Shown: piece by piece, positions 52,564 to 62,800 of the stretch
Position numbering within the stretch: the first letter of the stretch is position 1
Layout of the letters: each line of letters starts with the position of its first letter
Source: JAXLVB01 sp046329195
Lineage (GTDB): Bacteria; Bacteroidota; Bacteroidia; Cytophagales; Spirosomataceae
Assembly (NCBI GenBank): GCA_046329195.1
Contig: JAXLVB010000001.1
Span: forward strand, 744,001-808,000
Length of the DNA stretch: 64,000 nucleotides
Reading direction: 5' to 3'
Made by a program: the position numbers and the translations under genes
The notes under the pieces: generated by a model
Told to the model about the DNA's origin: nothing
Databases searched by the model: none
What the model saw: the letters and a program-made list of their open reading frames with translations, nothing else

Positions 52564-52956
52564 ATGCCAACTCTTTTTACTCGTATTGTAAACGGCGAAA
52601 TCCCCTGCCATAAGGTGGCGGAGAACGACCAGTTTTTAGCCTTTTTAGACATTATGCCCCTTGCCGAAGGGCATACTTTGGTGATTCCGAAACAAGAGAT
52701 TGATTACATTTTTGACTTATCTGACGAACTGCTATCGGGCTTGATACTTTTTGCAAAGTCTATTGCCCCAGCCTTGCAGCAAGCGGTGCCCTGCAAGCGT
52801 ATAGGTGTTAGTGTCATTGGCTTAGAAGTACCCCATGCCCATGTGCATTTGATTCCGATGAATACGATTTCGGACGTTAACTTTAGCCGTCCTAAACTAA
52901 CTCCAACACAAGACGAACTGGCCGCTACGGCAGCCAAGATTCGGGCTAAGTTGTAA
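52564..52956 (+). CDS. HIT family protein
   Basis: A 130-residue histidine-triad hydrolase. It has TRIVNGEIPCHKVAENDQFLAFLDIMPLAEGHTLVIPK and the triad VPHAHVHLIPM (HxHxH). It hydrolyses nucleotide phosphoramidates or dinucleotides. It ends 3 nt before the end of the convergent gpsA gene, with no terminator between them. Confidence 0.95.
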   Translation: MPTLFTRIVNGEIPCHKVAENDQFLAFLDIMPLAEGHTLVIPKQEIDYIFDLSDELLSGLILFAKSIAPALQQAVPCKRIGVSVIGLEVPHAHVHLIPMNTISDVNFSRPKLTPTQDELAATAAKIRAKL

Positions 52957-52959
52957 GGT

Positions 52960-53964
52960 TTACTTTAGTAGAGTCTTTAGCTTACCGATTTCTTCGGTAG
53001 CGGGACTGCCTTCATACAAGATGTTGTAGGTGGCTCGTGTGATGGGCATGAGTGCCTCGAAGGTATGGTTGATTTCATGAATGCACCGCACGGCATAATA
53101 GCCTTCAGCTACCATGTTCATTTCCATTTGTGCCGACTGCACGCTGTACCCTCGGCCAATCATGTTGCCAAACGTCCGGTTTCGGCTAAACTGCGAATAA
53201 CACGTCACGAGTAAATCGCCCAGATAGGCAGAACCATCTAAATCTCGATAATATGGATACACGACTTCTAAAAATCGCTTGATTTCGAGCACGGCATTGG
53301 AGACCAAAACCGCCTGAAAGTTGTCGCCATAGCCCAATCCGTGACAAATACCACACGCCAAGGCGATGATGTTTTTCATAACAGCACAGTATTCTACGCC
53401 ATACAAGTCGGTGATGGGATGAGCCGTTACGAAGCGGCAGGTCATTAATTGGGCAAAAGCCGCCGCATGACTCAAATCGGGTGAGGCAATGGTTAAATAC
53501 GACTGCTTTTCGAGCGAGACTTCTTCGGCATGGCAAGGTCCTGCAATGGCCGACAGGTGTGTGGGCGATACTTGAAAGTTCTTTTCGACCCAGTCGGTTA
53601 CCAAGAGGTTTTCGATGGGAATCATGCCTTTAATGGCCGAAACGATTCGCTTGCCTTGTAAGTCGGCAGGCGAGAGACTCTTGAGGGATTCTTTGATAAA
53701 GGCCGCTGGCACGGCCAACACCACATACTCGGCGTCTTGCAGAGCTTCGGAAAGTTTGCCGACGGCTCGTACTTTTTTAGGATTCAAGTAAACCCCACTC
53801 AAGTAGCGAGGATTATGATGAAACTTACGGATATGCTCTAAATCGCTGGAATTGCGCAGCCACCAACGAATTTTGACATCGTTTTCTGATAAAATTTTGA
53901 TGATGGCAGTTGCCCAGCTTCCGCCTCCAATGACGGCGATTTTGGTTGGTAGAGGGTGTTCCAT
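52960..53964 (-). CDS. gpsA: NAD(P)-dependent glycerol-3-phosphate dehydrogenase
   Basis: A 334-residue GpsA. It has Rossmann motif IAVIGGGSWATAIIKILSEN, AVPAAFIKESLKSL, VSAIKGMIP, AIAGPCHAEEVS (substrate loop), CAVMKNIIALACGICHGLGYGDNFQA (catalytic Lys) and YLGDLLVTCYSQFSRNRTFG. It reduces DHAP to sn-glycerol-3-phosphate for phospholipid synthesis. It lies 9 nt downstream of the polyprenyl synthase gene, in a probable operon. Confidence 0.95.
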   Translation of the reverse strand: MEHPLPTKIAVIGGGSWATAIIKILSENDVKIRWWLRNSSDLEHIRKFHHNPRYLSGVYLNPKKVRAVGKLSEALQDAEYVVLAVPAAFIKESLKSLSPADLQGKRIVSAIKGMIPIENLLVTDWVEKNFQVSPTHLSAIAGPCHAEEVSLEKQSYLTIASPDLSHAAAFAQLMTCRFVTAHPITDLYGVEYCAVMKNIIALACGICHGLGYGDNFQAVLVSNAVLEIKRFLEVVYPYYRDLDGSAYLGDLLVTCYSQFSRNRTFGNMIGRGYSVQSAQMEMNMVAEGYYAVRCIHEINHTFEALMPITRATYNILYEGSPATEEIGKLKTLLK

Positions 53965-53973
53965 CGCATAAAG

Positions 53974-54945
53974 TTACGACTCTCGCTCAATTAACCATGC
54001 TGCAAAGGCTCGTAGGGGTTCTTTTCGGGCTGGCTCCAAGGGTAACGCTTCTATCGCTGCAAAGGCTTTTTCAAAATAGTGGTTCATCAAATGCTCGGCT
54101 TTGGCTTTGATACCGAGTTGATCGTAAATAGCGGTTACAGCCGCCACTTTGGCTACCGGGTCAAAGGATTGAGCCTGTAGCCATCGGTCTAATTCTTCTT
54201 TTATGGCACCTTCGGCACTGTTGAGTGCCTCAATGAGCAACAGGGTCTTTTTGTTGGCAATGATGTCTCCGCCCACTTGTTTTCCGAATTTGGCGGCATC
54301 GCCATACACGTCCAGAATATCGTCTTTAAGTTGAAAGCCAACCCCAATATTCACGCCGATTTCGTACAACAGCGTACAGATGGTTTCGTTTGCCTCGGCA
54401 ATGATTCCGCCCAGTTCTAGCGCAAAGCCTAACAAAACCGCCGTTTTCAGGCGAATCATCATCAAATAGTCGGCTTCCGAAACAAGGGCTTCGTTCTCAA
54501 AATTCATGTCCCATTGCTGTCCTTCGCATACTTCGGCGGCAGTACGGTTAAAGCGCCGCAAGACCGTTTTGAGTTGAGCGCTCGGTACATCCAGTAGCAA
54601 TTCGTATGCACAGACCAACATCACATCGCCCGACAGAATGGCCACGTTGGGATTCCACTTAGCATGAACCGTTGGTTTGCCTCGGCGCAAGGGGGCTTGG
54701 TCCATGATGTCGTCGTGCATGAGGGTGAAGTTGTGAAAAACCTCTACCGCCATGGCTGGTTTGAGGGCCTTTTGCCAGTCGTCGGTGAACATCGAGGCAG
54801 CCATCAAGGTCAGCAAGGGGCGCATCCGCTTACCGCCCAGTGACATTAAATACCGAATGGGCTCGTACAACTCGTTGGGCTGTTCGCCGTAGGAGGTTTG
54901 CGCAAAGGCTTCGTTCAACGCCTTAAGGTAATGGTCAATCTTCAA
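53974..54945 (-). CDS. Polyprenyl (isoprenyl diphosphate) synthase
   Basis: A 323-residue trans-prenyltransferase. The first aspartate-rich motif is in FTLMHDDIMDQAPLRRGKPTVHAKW and the second in GVGFQLKDDILDVYGDAAKFGKQVGGDI. GGKRMRPLLTL binds IPP. It elongates farnesyl- or geranylgeranyl-type chains for quinones or carotenoids. Residue size before the first DDxxD cannot assign chain length with confidence. Transcribed ahead of gpsA. Confidence 0.93.
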   Translation of the reverse strand: MKIDHYLKALNEAFAQTSYGEQPNELYEPIRYLMSLGGKRMRPLLTLMAASMFTDDWQKALKPAMAVEVFHNFTLMHDDIMDQAPLRRGKPTVHAKWNPNVAILSGDVMLVCAYELLLDVPSAQLKTVLRRFNRTAAEVCEGQQWDMNFENEALVSEADYLMMIRLKTAVLLGFALELGGIIAEANETICTLLYEIGVNIGVGFQLKDDILDVYGDAAKFGKQVGGDIIANKKTLLLIEALNSAEGAIKEELDRWLQAQSFDPVAKVAAVTAIYDQLGIKAKAEHLMNHYFEKAFAAIEALPLEPARKEPLRAFAAWLIERES

Positions 54946-54990
54946 GCGAATCGGTGGTTTCGGTGATGGGTTATCGCTAAACGAGTTGAA

Positions 54991-56808
54991 TTAGAGTTCT
55001 AACTCAAATTGTAATTTTATCAAATTGGCGTAGATACCGTCTTCGTGCATGAGTAGCTGCTCGTGCGAGCCGGATTCGGCAATTACGCCGTCGTTAATCA
55101 CATAAATAGTATCCACATTGCGGATGGTGGCCAATCGGTGCGCAATAATCACCGTTGTGCGGTTTTGCATGAGGCCGTCTAAGGCTTCTTGCACCAATTT
55201 TTCAGATTCGGCATCGAGCGAGCTGGTAGCTTCGTCTAATACCAAAATGGCGGGGTCTTTCAGAATGGCTCGGGCAATGGCTACCCGTTGGCGTTGGCCT
55301 CCTGATAGCTTGATGCCTCGCTCGCCCACTACAGTCTGGAATTTTTCGGGGAATTGTTCGATAAATTCGAGAGCATTGGCTTTGCGAGCGGCCTCTATTA
55401 CTTCGCTTTGGGTAGCACCTGGTTTGCCGTATGCAATGTTTTCATAGATAGTCCCTCCAAACAGCATCACTTCTTGAGGCACTACGGCTATATGCTGACG
55501 ATAATCGGTGATGTCGTAGTTGTCGATGGGGGTGTTGTCCACCAAAATCTGGCCTTTGCTGGGTTGGTAATACCGCATCAACAACTGCACAATAGTGGAT
55601 TTGCCTGCGCCAGAGTGCCCGACCAAGGCAATTTTTTCGCCCGATCGAACCGAAAACGAGATTTCCTTGAGTACTTCTACGTCGGCTCTGGATGGGTACG
55701 AGAAGCCGATATGGCGGAAGGCAATTTCGCCTTTTACTTGGTCTTTGGGCAACGAAGTGGTAGCGGTATCAGCCTTGAGTTCTACTTCCGATTTTTCCTC
55801 CAAAATCTCTAAAATACGTTCCGATGCCCCTACTGTTTTCTGAATTTGAGCATACATATCACCCAAGCCGCCTACCGAACCTCCAATAAACATGGTATAA
55901 AAAATAAAAGTCATCAACTGGTTAAAGGCTAACTCGCCGCCTTGTACCAAGCCCGCCCCAAACCAAACTACGCCAATAATGCCGCCAAACAAGGCAAAAA
56001 TGATAAACGAAACGAAACCTCCTCGAAAACGGGCATTTTTGAGTGCTGTTTCAATCACCCGATTAAGTACTGATCCATAGCGGTTTACTTCGAGTTTTTC
56101 GTTGGTAAATGCCTTGACTACGTTGATAGATTGCAAGGTTTCTTCTACCACCACGTTGGCGTTGGCAAGTTCGTCTTGAGCTTTTTTGGAAAGCCTACGA
56201 ATGTACCGCCCAAACACAAATGCTGCAATAACTAGCACCGGGAAGGTGGCCAACATAAAGAGGGTGAGTTTCCAAGAAATCAACGAAATGATGGTGATTC
56301 CGGCCACGAGAGTGGTGATTTGACGAAAAAACTCAGCGATGGTGATGGACAAAACGTCTTGAAGCTGTGTTACATCGGAGGTGATGCGGCTCATCAGTTC
56401 CCCAACTCGACGTTGCTCAAAAAACGGTATCGGCAAGGTCACAATTTTGCTGTAAAGCGTGCGGCGCACATCGGCCATAGAGCGCTCGCTGACCTGCGTA
56501 AAGAAATAAATACGGAAAAATGAAAAAACAGCCTGGCAAATCAGCACCACAAACAAGAAGGTAATCACTTGGTTGAGCGAATACGCCGATTTGCCCTCAA
56601 TAACGGCTACAATCTCGCCGATTAACTTCGGAAAACTCAGGGTTGTTACCGACGACAACGCCAAAAACAACAATCCTGTCAAAAATGCCCCTTTGTAAGG
56701 CAAGGTGAATCTGAAAATCCGAAGGGCTTTTCGCAAGCCTTCTTTATTGACCTTTTTTTTGTCTTTTTCATCTACCCCTGCCCCAAAATTCCTCCCGTGC
56801 TTTGCCAT
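54991..56808 (-). CDS. ABC exporter (fused permease and ATPase)
   Basis: A 605-residue half-transporter. A basic cytosolic N-terminus is followed by six membrane helices (about residues 35-330). The nucleotide-binding domain has GHSGAGKST (Walker A), VPQEVMLFGGTIYENIAYG (Q-loop), LSGGQRQRVAIARA and ILVLDEATSSLDAES (Walker B, D-loop). It belongs to the MsbA/multidrug ABCB group and acts as a dimer exporting lipids or drugs. It lies 45 nt upstream of the prenyl synthase gene, perhaps co-transcribed. Confidence 0.94.
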   Translation of the reverse strand: MAKHGRNFGAGVDEKDKKKVNKEGLRKALRIFRFTLPYKGAFLTGLLFLALSSVTTLSFPKLIGEIVAVIEGKSAYSLNQVITFLFVVLICQAVFSFFRIYFFTQVSERSMADVRRTLYSKIVTLPIPFFEQRRVGELMSRITSDVTQLQDVLSITIAEFFRQITTLVAGITIISLISWKLTLFMLATFPVLVIAAFVFGRYIRRLSKKAQDELANANVVVEETLQSINVVKAFTNEKLEVNRYGSVLNRVIETALKNARFRGGFVSFIIFALFGGIIGVVWFGAGLVQGGELAFNQLMTFIFYTMFIGGSVGGLGDMYAQIQKTVGASERILEILEEKSEVELKADTATTSLPKDQVKGEIAFRHIGFSYPSRADVEVLKEISFSVRSGEKIALVGHSGAGKSTIVQLLMRYYQPSKGQILVDNTPIDNYDITDYRQHIAVVPQEVMLFGGTIYENIAYGKPGATQSEVIEAARKANALEFIEQFPEKFQTVVGERGIKLSGGQRQRVAIARAILKDPAILVLDEATSSLDAESEKLVQEALDGLMQNRTTVIIAHRLATIRNVDTIYVINDGVIAESGSHEQLLMHEDGIYANLIKLQFELEL

Positions 56809-57012
56809 AATAAAATCTTCCTGAACAATGCGTTAATAAATAAACCTGTTGCCGTGCCCTTTTGTTTGCTATCGACCAAGAGCAAGGTGTATAATGAAAT
56901 CAACCACCAAAAGTTGCAGCAAACGGCCGCTTTTTTGTTAAATGGTCTGATGCCCCCTATCTGGAGGACGTTTTAGTGGGTTCTGTATTGTAAAATCAAT
57001 ACTTTTTATGCT

Positions 57013-58050
57013 TTATTCCACTTGCCCTCGGTACTTAGAGGCTTCGAGCAGTTTTTGGGCATCGGCCATTTGCATCAGTTGCTTGAGGCTGAGGTCGGGG
57101 TTGGTTTCCTGTAATTTCCGAACAATCCGCCAACCTACCCAGCGCCCAATACTCCCCGGACAACGTGGTCCCACCGACGGAGTGCTCGGTGCATCACCCA
57201 TGTATTTGCCTTTGATGAATTGGTCGGTTTTGTAGAGCAGTTGCTCATTTATCAGATGCGCCCATACCAAGTCTTGAGCTTCGGTGGTTTCGGCCAACTG
57301 TTGGCCTGTATAGTGCAAAAATAGACTGTCGTTTTTGGTAGGCATCATTGCCGACGAAAAAGTCAATCCCTTGCCGGCAAAGACCATGTCTGACAACAAC
57401 GTTTTGTTCGACAAATCGGTTTCGTTATAGGCATACGAATACACCAAAGCGGCGGTTGGAACAATGTATTCACGCTGATAGCGTCGCAACTGATAATCAT
57501 ACACTTGCGGGCGAAACTTTGCTTTTTTGCCCATAAAAAAATCAAGCCCTATCACTACCAATGAATCCGAAACGTATAGACCGTCCATTTGGTCAAACAA
57601 AAAGCCTTTGAAAGCGCCACTCATAAAACCCATAAAAAGGGTGTAAATCTTGGGAGCTTTGAAAGTGGAATCGTAGGCGCTCAGGTGGGTGAATAATTCA
57701 GAGAAATCGGCCTCTATGTCGCTGACGTTCTGGAAAAACGCTGGCTCTTTTGATTGCTCATAAAACTCCTTCAAGCCGGGGTTATTGATAATACTCCAAA
57801 GCTGTGCCGCCAAGTTTGGAAACTCCTGCGCAGGCACCTGAAAATACGCTTCGGCTATACTTTTTCGTTTATTCAAAAAACTCAACACTTCGGCTTGGTT
57901 TTTACAGGCTACTAACTCAGGTTCAAGGCGTTGGATACTGACTTTGATGGGGGCGACTTCGGTGGTTTCAGTTTTGGCACGTTCCTTGCAGGATACAAAG
58001 AGAAGAAGGCTAATGGCTACTAATACGCTTGCTTTCAGGAATTTACCCAT
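57013..58050 (-). CDS. gldB: Gliding motility lipoprotein GldB-like
   Basis: A 345-residue lipoprotein (signal ending LLLFVSCKE). It matches GldB by overall length and by the C-terminal PGSIGRWVGWRIVRKLQETNPDLSLKQLMQM block, plus IGLDFFMGKKAKFRPQVYDYQLRRYQ in the middle. GldB is needed for gliding/type IX secretion in flavobacteria. Its presence does not by itself prove motility. Its ATG lies just 29 nt from the start of a divergent PorT-like gene. Confidence 0.82.
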   Translation of the reverse strand: MGKFLKASVLVAISLLLFVSCKERAKTETTEVAPIKVSIQRLEPELVACKNQAEVLSFLNKRKSIAEAYFQVPAQEFPNLAAQLWSIINNPGLKEFYEQSKEPAFFQNVSDIEADFSELFTHLSAYDSTFKAPKIYTLFMGFMSGAFKGFLFDQMDGLYVSDSLVVIGLDFFMGKKAKFRPQVYDYQLRRYQREYIVPTAALVYSYAYNETDLSNKTLLSDMVFAGKGLTFSSAMMPTKNDSLFLHYTGQQLAETTEAQDLVWAHLINEQLLYKTDQFIKGKYMGDAPSTPSVGPRCPGSIGRWVGWRIVRKLQETNPDLSLKQLMQMADAQKLLEASKYRGQVE

Positions 58051-58079
58051 GTTTACGAGTGGTTATTAATTGCAAAATT

Positions 58080-58841
58080 ATGAACAAAAAACTTCTTTTC
58101 GGCTTTCTGGTGCTGTATTGTGCAGTAGAAACTGCTTTTGCCCAGCGTCAAACCACCCCTGCTCGCTACCAACAAGCAGTACAGCGCTCGTACATTTATG
58201 AGTCGGGACCATCGCATTATTTTCGTAAAATCGAGATGGGTTTTCGGTTTGCTCCCCTCCTATCGGCCAACTCGCTCGAAACCGACGGTGTCTTTGACGG
58301 CACTGTGAATAACGGTGCGGCCATGCGAATGAGTATTGGCCCCTACGGAGATTTGTTTTTTGCCGAAAACTATGCTTTTGGCACGGGGCTATTTTACACG
58401 GTGAAGCGAGCCAGTGTGCTCACGCCCAAGAGCTTTCCGAAAGAAGTAGGTGTATCAAGCGAAGGCTCGTACAATTTGCAGTACTTGCAGATACCCCTCA
58501 CGATCAAGATGTTTACTAACGAACTGGTGCGAGATACTCGTTTTTATGTGCAGTGTGGTGGCTTGGCAGAGGTCAAACTCGCCGAGAAGCCCTTAGACAA
58601 AAACGTGAACGCCTTGTATCGGTACTACCAAACCACCTCGGCGCCGGGCGAAGTACTTCGGCTTTTTAGCTTTGCCGACTTTGGCATGGTACTCGGCATA
58701 GGCGCCGAATACGAAATTGGCGGAGGTTTGCGCCTACTCACGGGCCTGACCTACAACCGTGGCCTCACCGACGTAATGCGAGACAAAAACCTCTCGATGA
58801 AAAACAACGTCTTTTGCTTTGACTTAGGCGTGAAGTTTTGA
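58080..58841 (+). CDS. PorT-like outer-membrane beta-barrel protein
   Basis: A 253-residue protein from ATG 58080 with signal peptide (KKLLFGFLVLYCAVETAFAQ) and an outer-membrane barrel: EMGFRFAPLLSANSLETDG, AMRMSIGPYGDLFFAENYAFGTGLFYTVKRAS, LQYLQIPLTIKMFTNEL and a final aromatic NNVFCFDLGVKF. The pattern fits the PorT family linked to the type IX secretion system. Divergent pairing with gldB supports that assignment. A general opacity-type barrel is the alternative. Confidence 0.8.
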   Translation: MNKKLLFGFLVLYCAVETAFAQRQTTPARYQQAVQRSYIYESGPSHYFRKIEMGFRFAPLLSANSLETDGVFDGTVNNGAAMRMSIGPYGDLFFAENYAFGTGLFYTVKRASVLTPKSFPKEVGVSSEGSYNLQYLQIPLTIKMFTNELVRDTRFYVQCGGLAEVKLAEKPLDKNVNALYRYYQTTSAPGEVLRLFSFADFGMVLGIGAEYEIGGGLRLLTGLTYNRGLTDVMRDKNLSMKNNVFCFDLGVKF

Positions 58842-59006
58842 GGGGATGTATAACCGAACTTAAAGATTGCCTCTTAGCAAGGTGGTGTTATACTCACTCC
58901 ACCGCTAAACCCCTGTTTTTCTGCGCTTTACTTTATCTGAAAATGCTATTTTCAGTTGTTATTGATTTGCGGTTTATGACGCATAAGTGACTCTCTGTTT
59001 TTTTAG

Positions 59007-59014
59007 TAATTTTG
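59007..59014 (+). promoter_or_regulatory. -7-like element for the DUF2314 gene
   Basis: TAATTTTG matches TAnnTTTG, with the start predicted near 59021 and the ATG at 59058. No good -33 box was found. Confidence 0.4.
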
Positions 59015-59057
59015 TAGAAACCCAAATTAGAGAACCATTTAGAACGACAAATTCATT

Positions 59058-59558
59058 ATGAAGCAATATTTGCTGACATTGCTTACTTTAATCGGACTGG
59101 CAAGTTGCAATAATGTAACAACAAAAACCGAACGTGAAGGCCAGCCAACAATTTATAACGTAACAGATACTGACAATGAAATGAATGATGCTATCAAGAC
59201 AGCCAATCTGACACTTAAAAAGTTTAATGAAGCATTAAAAAGTAATAATCCAAATTTTAGATATTTTGCTCTTAAAACACGCTTCGATACACCAAAGGGT
59301 GGAGAACATATTTGGATAAGTAGTATCTCGCTCAAAAACGATAAATACTTTGGTGTTGTGGACAATTTACCAGAATCAACAACAGAAGTAAAATTAGGAG
59401 ATACGATTCAAATCAAAAATGATAATATCAGTGATTGGATGTATCTGGAAAATAAAAAATTACGTGGTGGCTACACTATTAGAGTTTTGCGAAATCGTAT
59501 GACAGAGCAAGAAAGAAAACAATTTGATGAAGAGAACGGAGTAACTATTGAAGATTAA
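59058..59558 (+). CDS. DUF2314 domain-containing lipoprotein
   Basis: A 166-residue lipoprotein. The signal ends LIGLASCNN. The DUF2314 (YegJ-like) core has DNEMNDAIKTANLTLKKFNEAL, FALKTRFDTPKGGEHIWIS, VKLGDTIQIKNDNISDWMYLENKKLRGGYTIRVLRNRM. The family has no known activity. The gene is distinctly AT-rich and stands alone between unrelated genes, which suggests acquisition. Confidence 0.85.
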   Translation: MKQYLLTLLTLIGLASCNNVTTKTEREGQPTIYNVTDTDNEMNDAIKTANLTLKKFNEALKSNNPNFRYFALKTRFDTPKGGEHIWISSISLKNDKYFGVVDNLPESTTEVKLGDTIQIKNDNISDWMYLENKKLRGGYTIRVLRNRMTEQERKQFDEENGVTIED

Positions 59559-59717
59559 AAATTATGTCGATACCCTTGTTAAGCATAGACTACGACGATG
59601 TATGAAAGGTTCGAGAGCTTAGGTCAAATGTATAATGTTTGTTATTTCCAAAGGACAGTTTCTTATGGGTAGGCAATACTGAGGTAGTTTTGGGGCAAGC
59701 TTATACAGCAACAACAA

Positions 59718-59752
59718 AAACGGCAAGTTCAAAAGGTATGAACTTGCCGTTT
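59718..59752 (-). terminator. Terminator of the tricorn-like protease gene
   Basis: AAACGGCAAGTTC and GAACTTGCCGTTT form a 13-bp stem with a nine-base loop. The T run (TTTTTGTTG) is on the minus strand, 67 nt after the S41 gene's stop. Confidence 0.82.
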
Positions 59753-59818
59753 GTCCTTTCTATCCTTGTATCAAAGTAGGGGCTTGCCTTCTACAATCGT
59801 AAAACCACAATCTATTCA

Positions 59819-62800
59819 TTATTTCTTCGGCCGTATTACCCGCACAGGGTCAGCGGGTTGGGGTTTTAGTTGAATGCTCTGGGTTTTTAGCAAGCCAAGG
59901 GCTACTTCTACAGCTTTTTCGAGCTGGGGGTCGTGGCCTTCGCTGACCAATTTAGGCGTTTGTTCTATCAGTACATCGGGTGAGACACCGACATTTTCTA
60001 CGTCCCAATCGCCGTTGGTGTTATAAAAGCCACCTCGTGGTGCAGTAATGCCGCCGCCGTCAATGAGTGAAGGAACATCCCAAATACCGACCAGACCGCC
60101 CCATGTCTTGGTGCCAACGAGCGGTCCAATCTTTTTCTTTTTGAACATATAGGGCAACATATCGCCACCTGAGCCCGCCATTTCGTTGATAATCATGACC
60201 TTTGGCCCCCAAATTCCGCCGTTAGGTGCGGTGAATGCCTGCTTATCGCCAATGGGGTTGTTGAAGTACCCCATCAAATCCCTCGACAACAAGTCAACGA
60301 TGTAGTCGGCAATGGAGCCACCTTGATTGAAGCGTTCGTCTATAATGGCTCCCTTTTTGTTCTTTTGGGCAAAGTAATAGCGGTTAAAATTTCTGTACCC
60401 TTCTTCGGCAGTATTGGGTAGCCAAACATAGGCCAATTGACCGTTTGAGAGTTTGTCCACAAGTCGTCGGTTGCTTTCTACCCAATCGTATTGTCGGAGC
60501 ATCCCGTCGTTTCTGACAGGTACTACTACCACATCTTTGGCACTATCGAGCGTTGGTTTGCTATTGACAGTAAGGGTGGTTTGTTTATCAGCTGTTTGGT
60601 CAAACAGTGAATAGAGATTGGTTGACGCATCTAGCGAAATACCATTGACGGCCAGCAGGTAATCGCCTGCTTTTACTTTAATACCTGGGCCACTCAACGG
60701 CGCTCTCAAGGTCGGGTTCCAGCTTTCGCCTGTATAGATTTTCTTGATTTTGTATTTGTTGTTTTCGATGACAAAATCAGCGCCTAACAGACCTACTGGT
60801 ACTCGGTTGACTTCGGGGTAGTCGCCGCCGCCTACAAAAGAGTGACCGATGGAGGTTTCGCCACCCAAAATATCCAGCACATAGTTCAGGTCGGAGCGAT
60901 GTTTGACGTGGTCAATCCACGGAGCGTAAGTTTTGTAAGCCCAATCCAAATCAAGGCCGTGTACGTTTCTTACATAAAAATAATCTCGCTGATACCGCCA
61001 TGCCTCTCTGAAAATCTGCTTCCATTCCGCCGCTGGGTCAATTTTAACTTGAATATTGCTCATATTCACAGCTTCTTCGGCAGGGTTAGGCTTGCCAGCA
61101 GGGTCGGTGATAACCACCTGATACCCCGAAGTAGCGTAAGCCAACTTACTTTTATCGGCTGACACGTCAAAATAAATAAGGTCTTCGGCCAAACTTTCGG
61201 ACTTGCGTTTGTCCAAGACAAAGCGGCTCAACGACATGGTGTATTGGTTGGGCTTTGTGTCGGCGTAGAGCAAGATGCCATCTTTGCCCGCTTTTAACGA
61301 AACGTAGCTTTTTTCGGGAATCGGCAAGGCGATAATACGATTTTGAAGGTCTTCAAAATCAATTTTTACGGACTTTTCTTTGGGCTCGTTTTTTTCTTTG
61401 ACGGCCTCTTCTACTTTGCCTTTTTTCTTGTTGGCCAAGGCTTTAGGAGCTGCCGTTGACTTGGTTGTGCTGTCTATTTTCACGGTTTCGTCGTCGCTTT
61501 CAGGAGCCAGTGGCGAGGGGTCGTCTTTAGACAGTACAGCCATATAAATAGCCCGATTGACGGGGTGTTCGTACGACGACATATCGAGCCAGCCTACATT
61601 GAGACCGTAATTGGTACTGGCTGTAAAATAGATGTATTTACCGCTGGCATCCCATGCGGGGTTCTGGCAGTCAGACATACCGTCGGTGATTTGAAATGAT
61701 TTGTTTTGGTCCAGCGAATACACAAAAATGGCGGCGTATTCGCTGGTAAGCCTTTTGGCATAGGCAATCCATTTGGAGTCGGGCGCCCATTCGGGGTAAA
61801 TGATGTGTTGCGGATGCGCAAAGCCCTCGTTTACAATTTTTGTGGCTTTGCCAGAACTAATGTCCACAACCCAGAGTGTTCGGTCAGCATCGGCAAAACT
61901 GATGTATTTGGAGTCGGGTGACCACGCAGGCGTATAGTAAAAAGTCGGCTTGTCGAGTTTGATTTTCTTTCGGTCTTTACCAAACTGGTCGGCCAAAACG
62001 AGCTGATATTCACCACCTTCGTCCGAAAACCAGCTGATATACTTGCCATCGGGCGACCAGGCAGGGTCTCGGTCGGCAGTACCAGTGCTATTGGTCAGGT
62101 TGCGGGCGTCGCCTTTTTTGGCAGGTAGCGTCACGATTTCGCCACGAGCCGATATGGCTACTCTTTTGCCTGTTGGCGAAATAGAAATAGCATCAATATT
62201 TCGTTCTACTTTTACCCAGTGTGGGCGTGTCCACGGAAATTCTCCGTTGACCGTAATCGTCATTTTTTCAGGTTTGTCTGTTCCCGCTTTGAGTTTGTAA
62301 AGGTAGCCACCATTCTCAAAAATCAACATCCCGTTGGCACCTTCAAGGTTTTTACAGTCAAATTCTTTGAAAAAAGTTACTTGCTTCAGCTGCTTAGTTT
62401 GGGTGTCGTAAACCCAAATGTTCATGCCAAAATCACGGTCCGACAGAAAGTAGATTAGATTATCGAACCAAACAGGGCAGATGTCACGACTGTTTTCCCA
62501 AGGCATTTTTTCAACAGCCATCGTCTGTAGGTCTATCAAGCGCAAGGGTGTATTTTGGCCACCTCTGTAGTTTCTGAATTCGTCTTCCCAAGGCATGATT
62601 TCTTCATAAACAAATTGCTTACCATTGGGCGAGAATTTTCCATCCACTGCCCTCGGAACGGCAAACCCTACGGGCATTCCGCCTTTTACCGAAACTGTCC
62701 ATAACTGGTCAGGAAGTTGGTACGGCACTCGCTCTCGACCTGACGCAAAGAGGACACTGGTGCCGTCGGGCGTCCAGCCTACTACCATGTCGGGGCTGGG

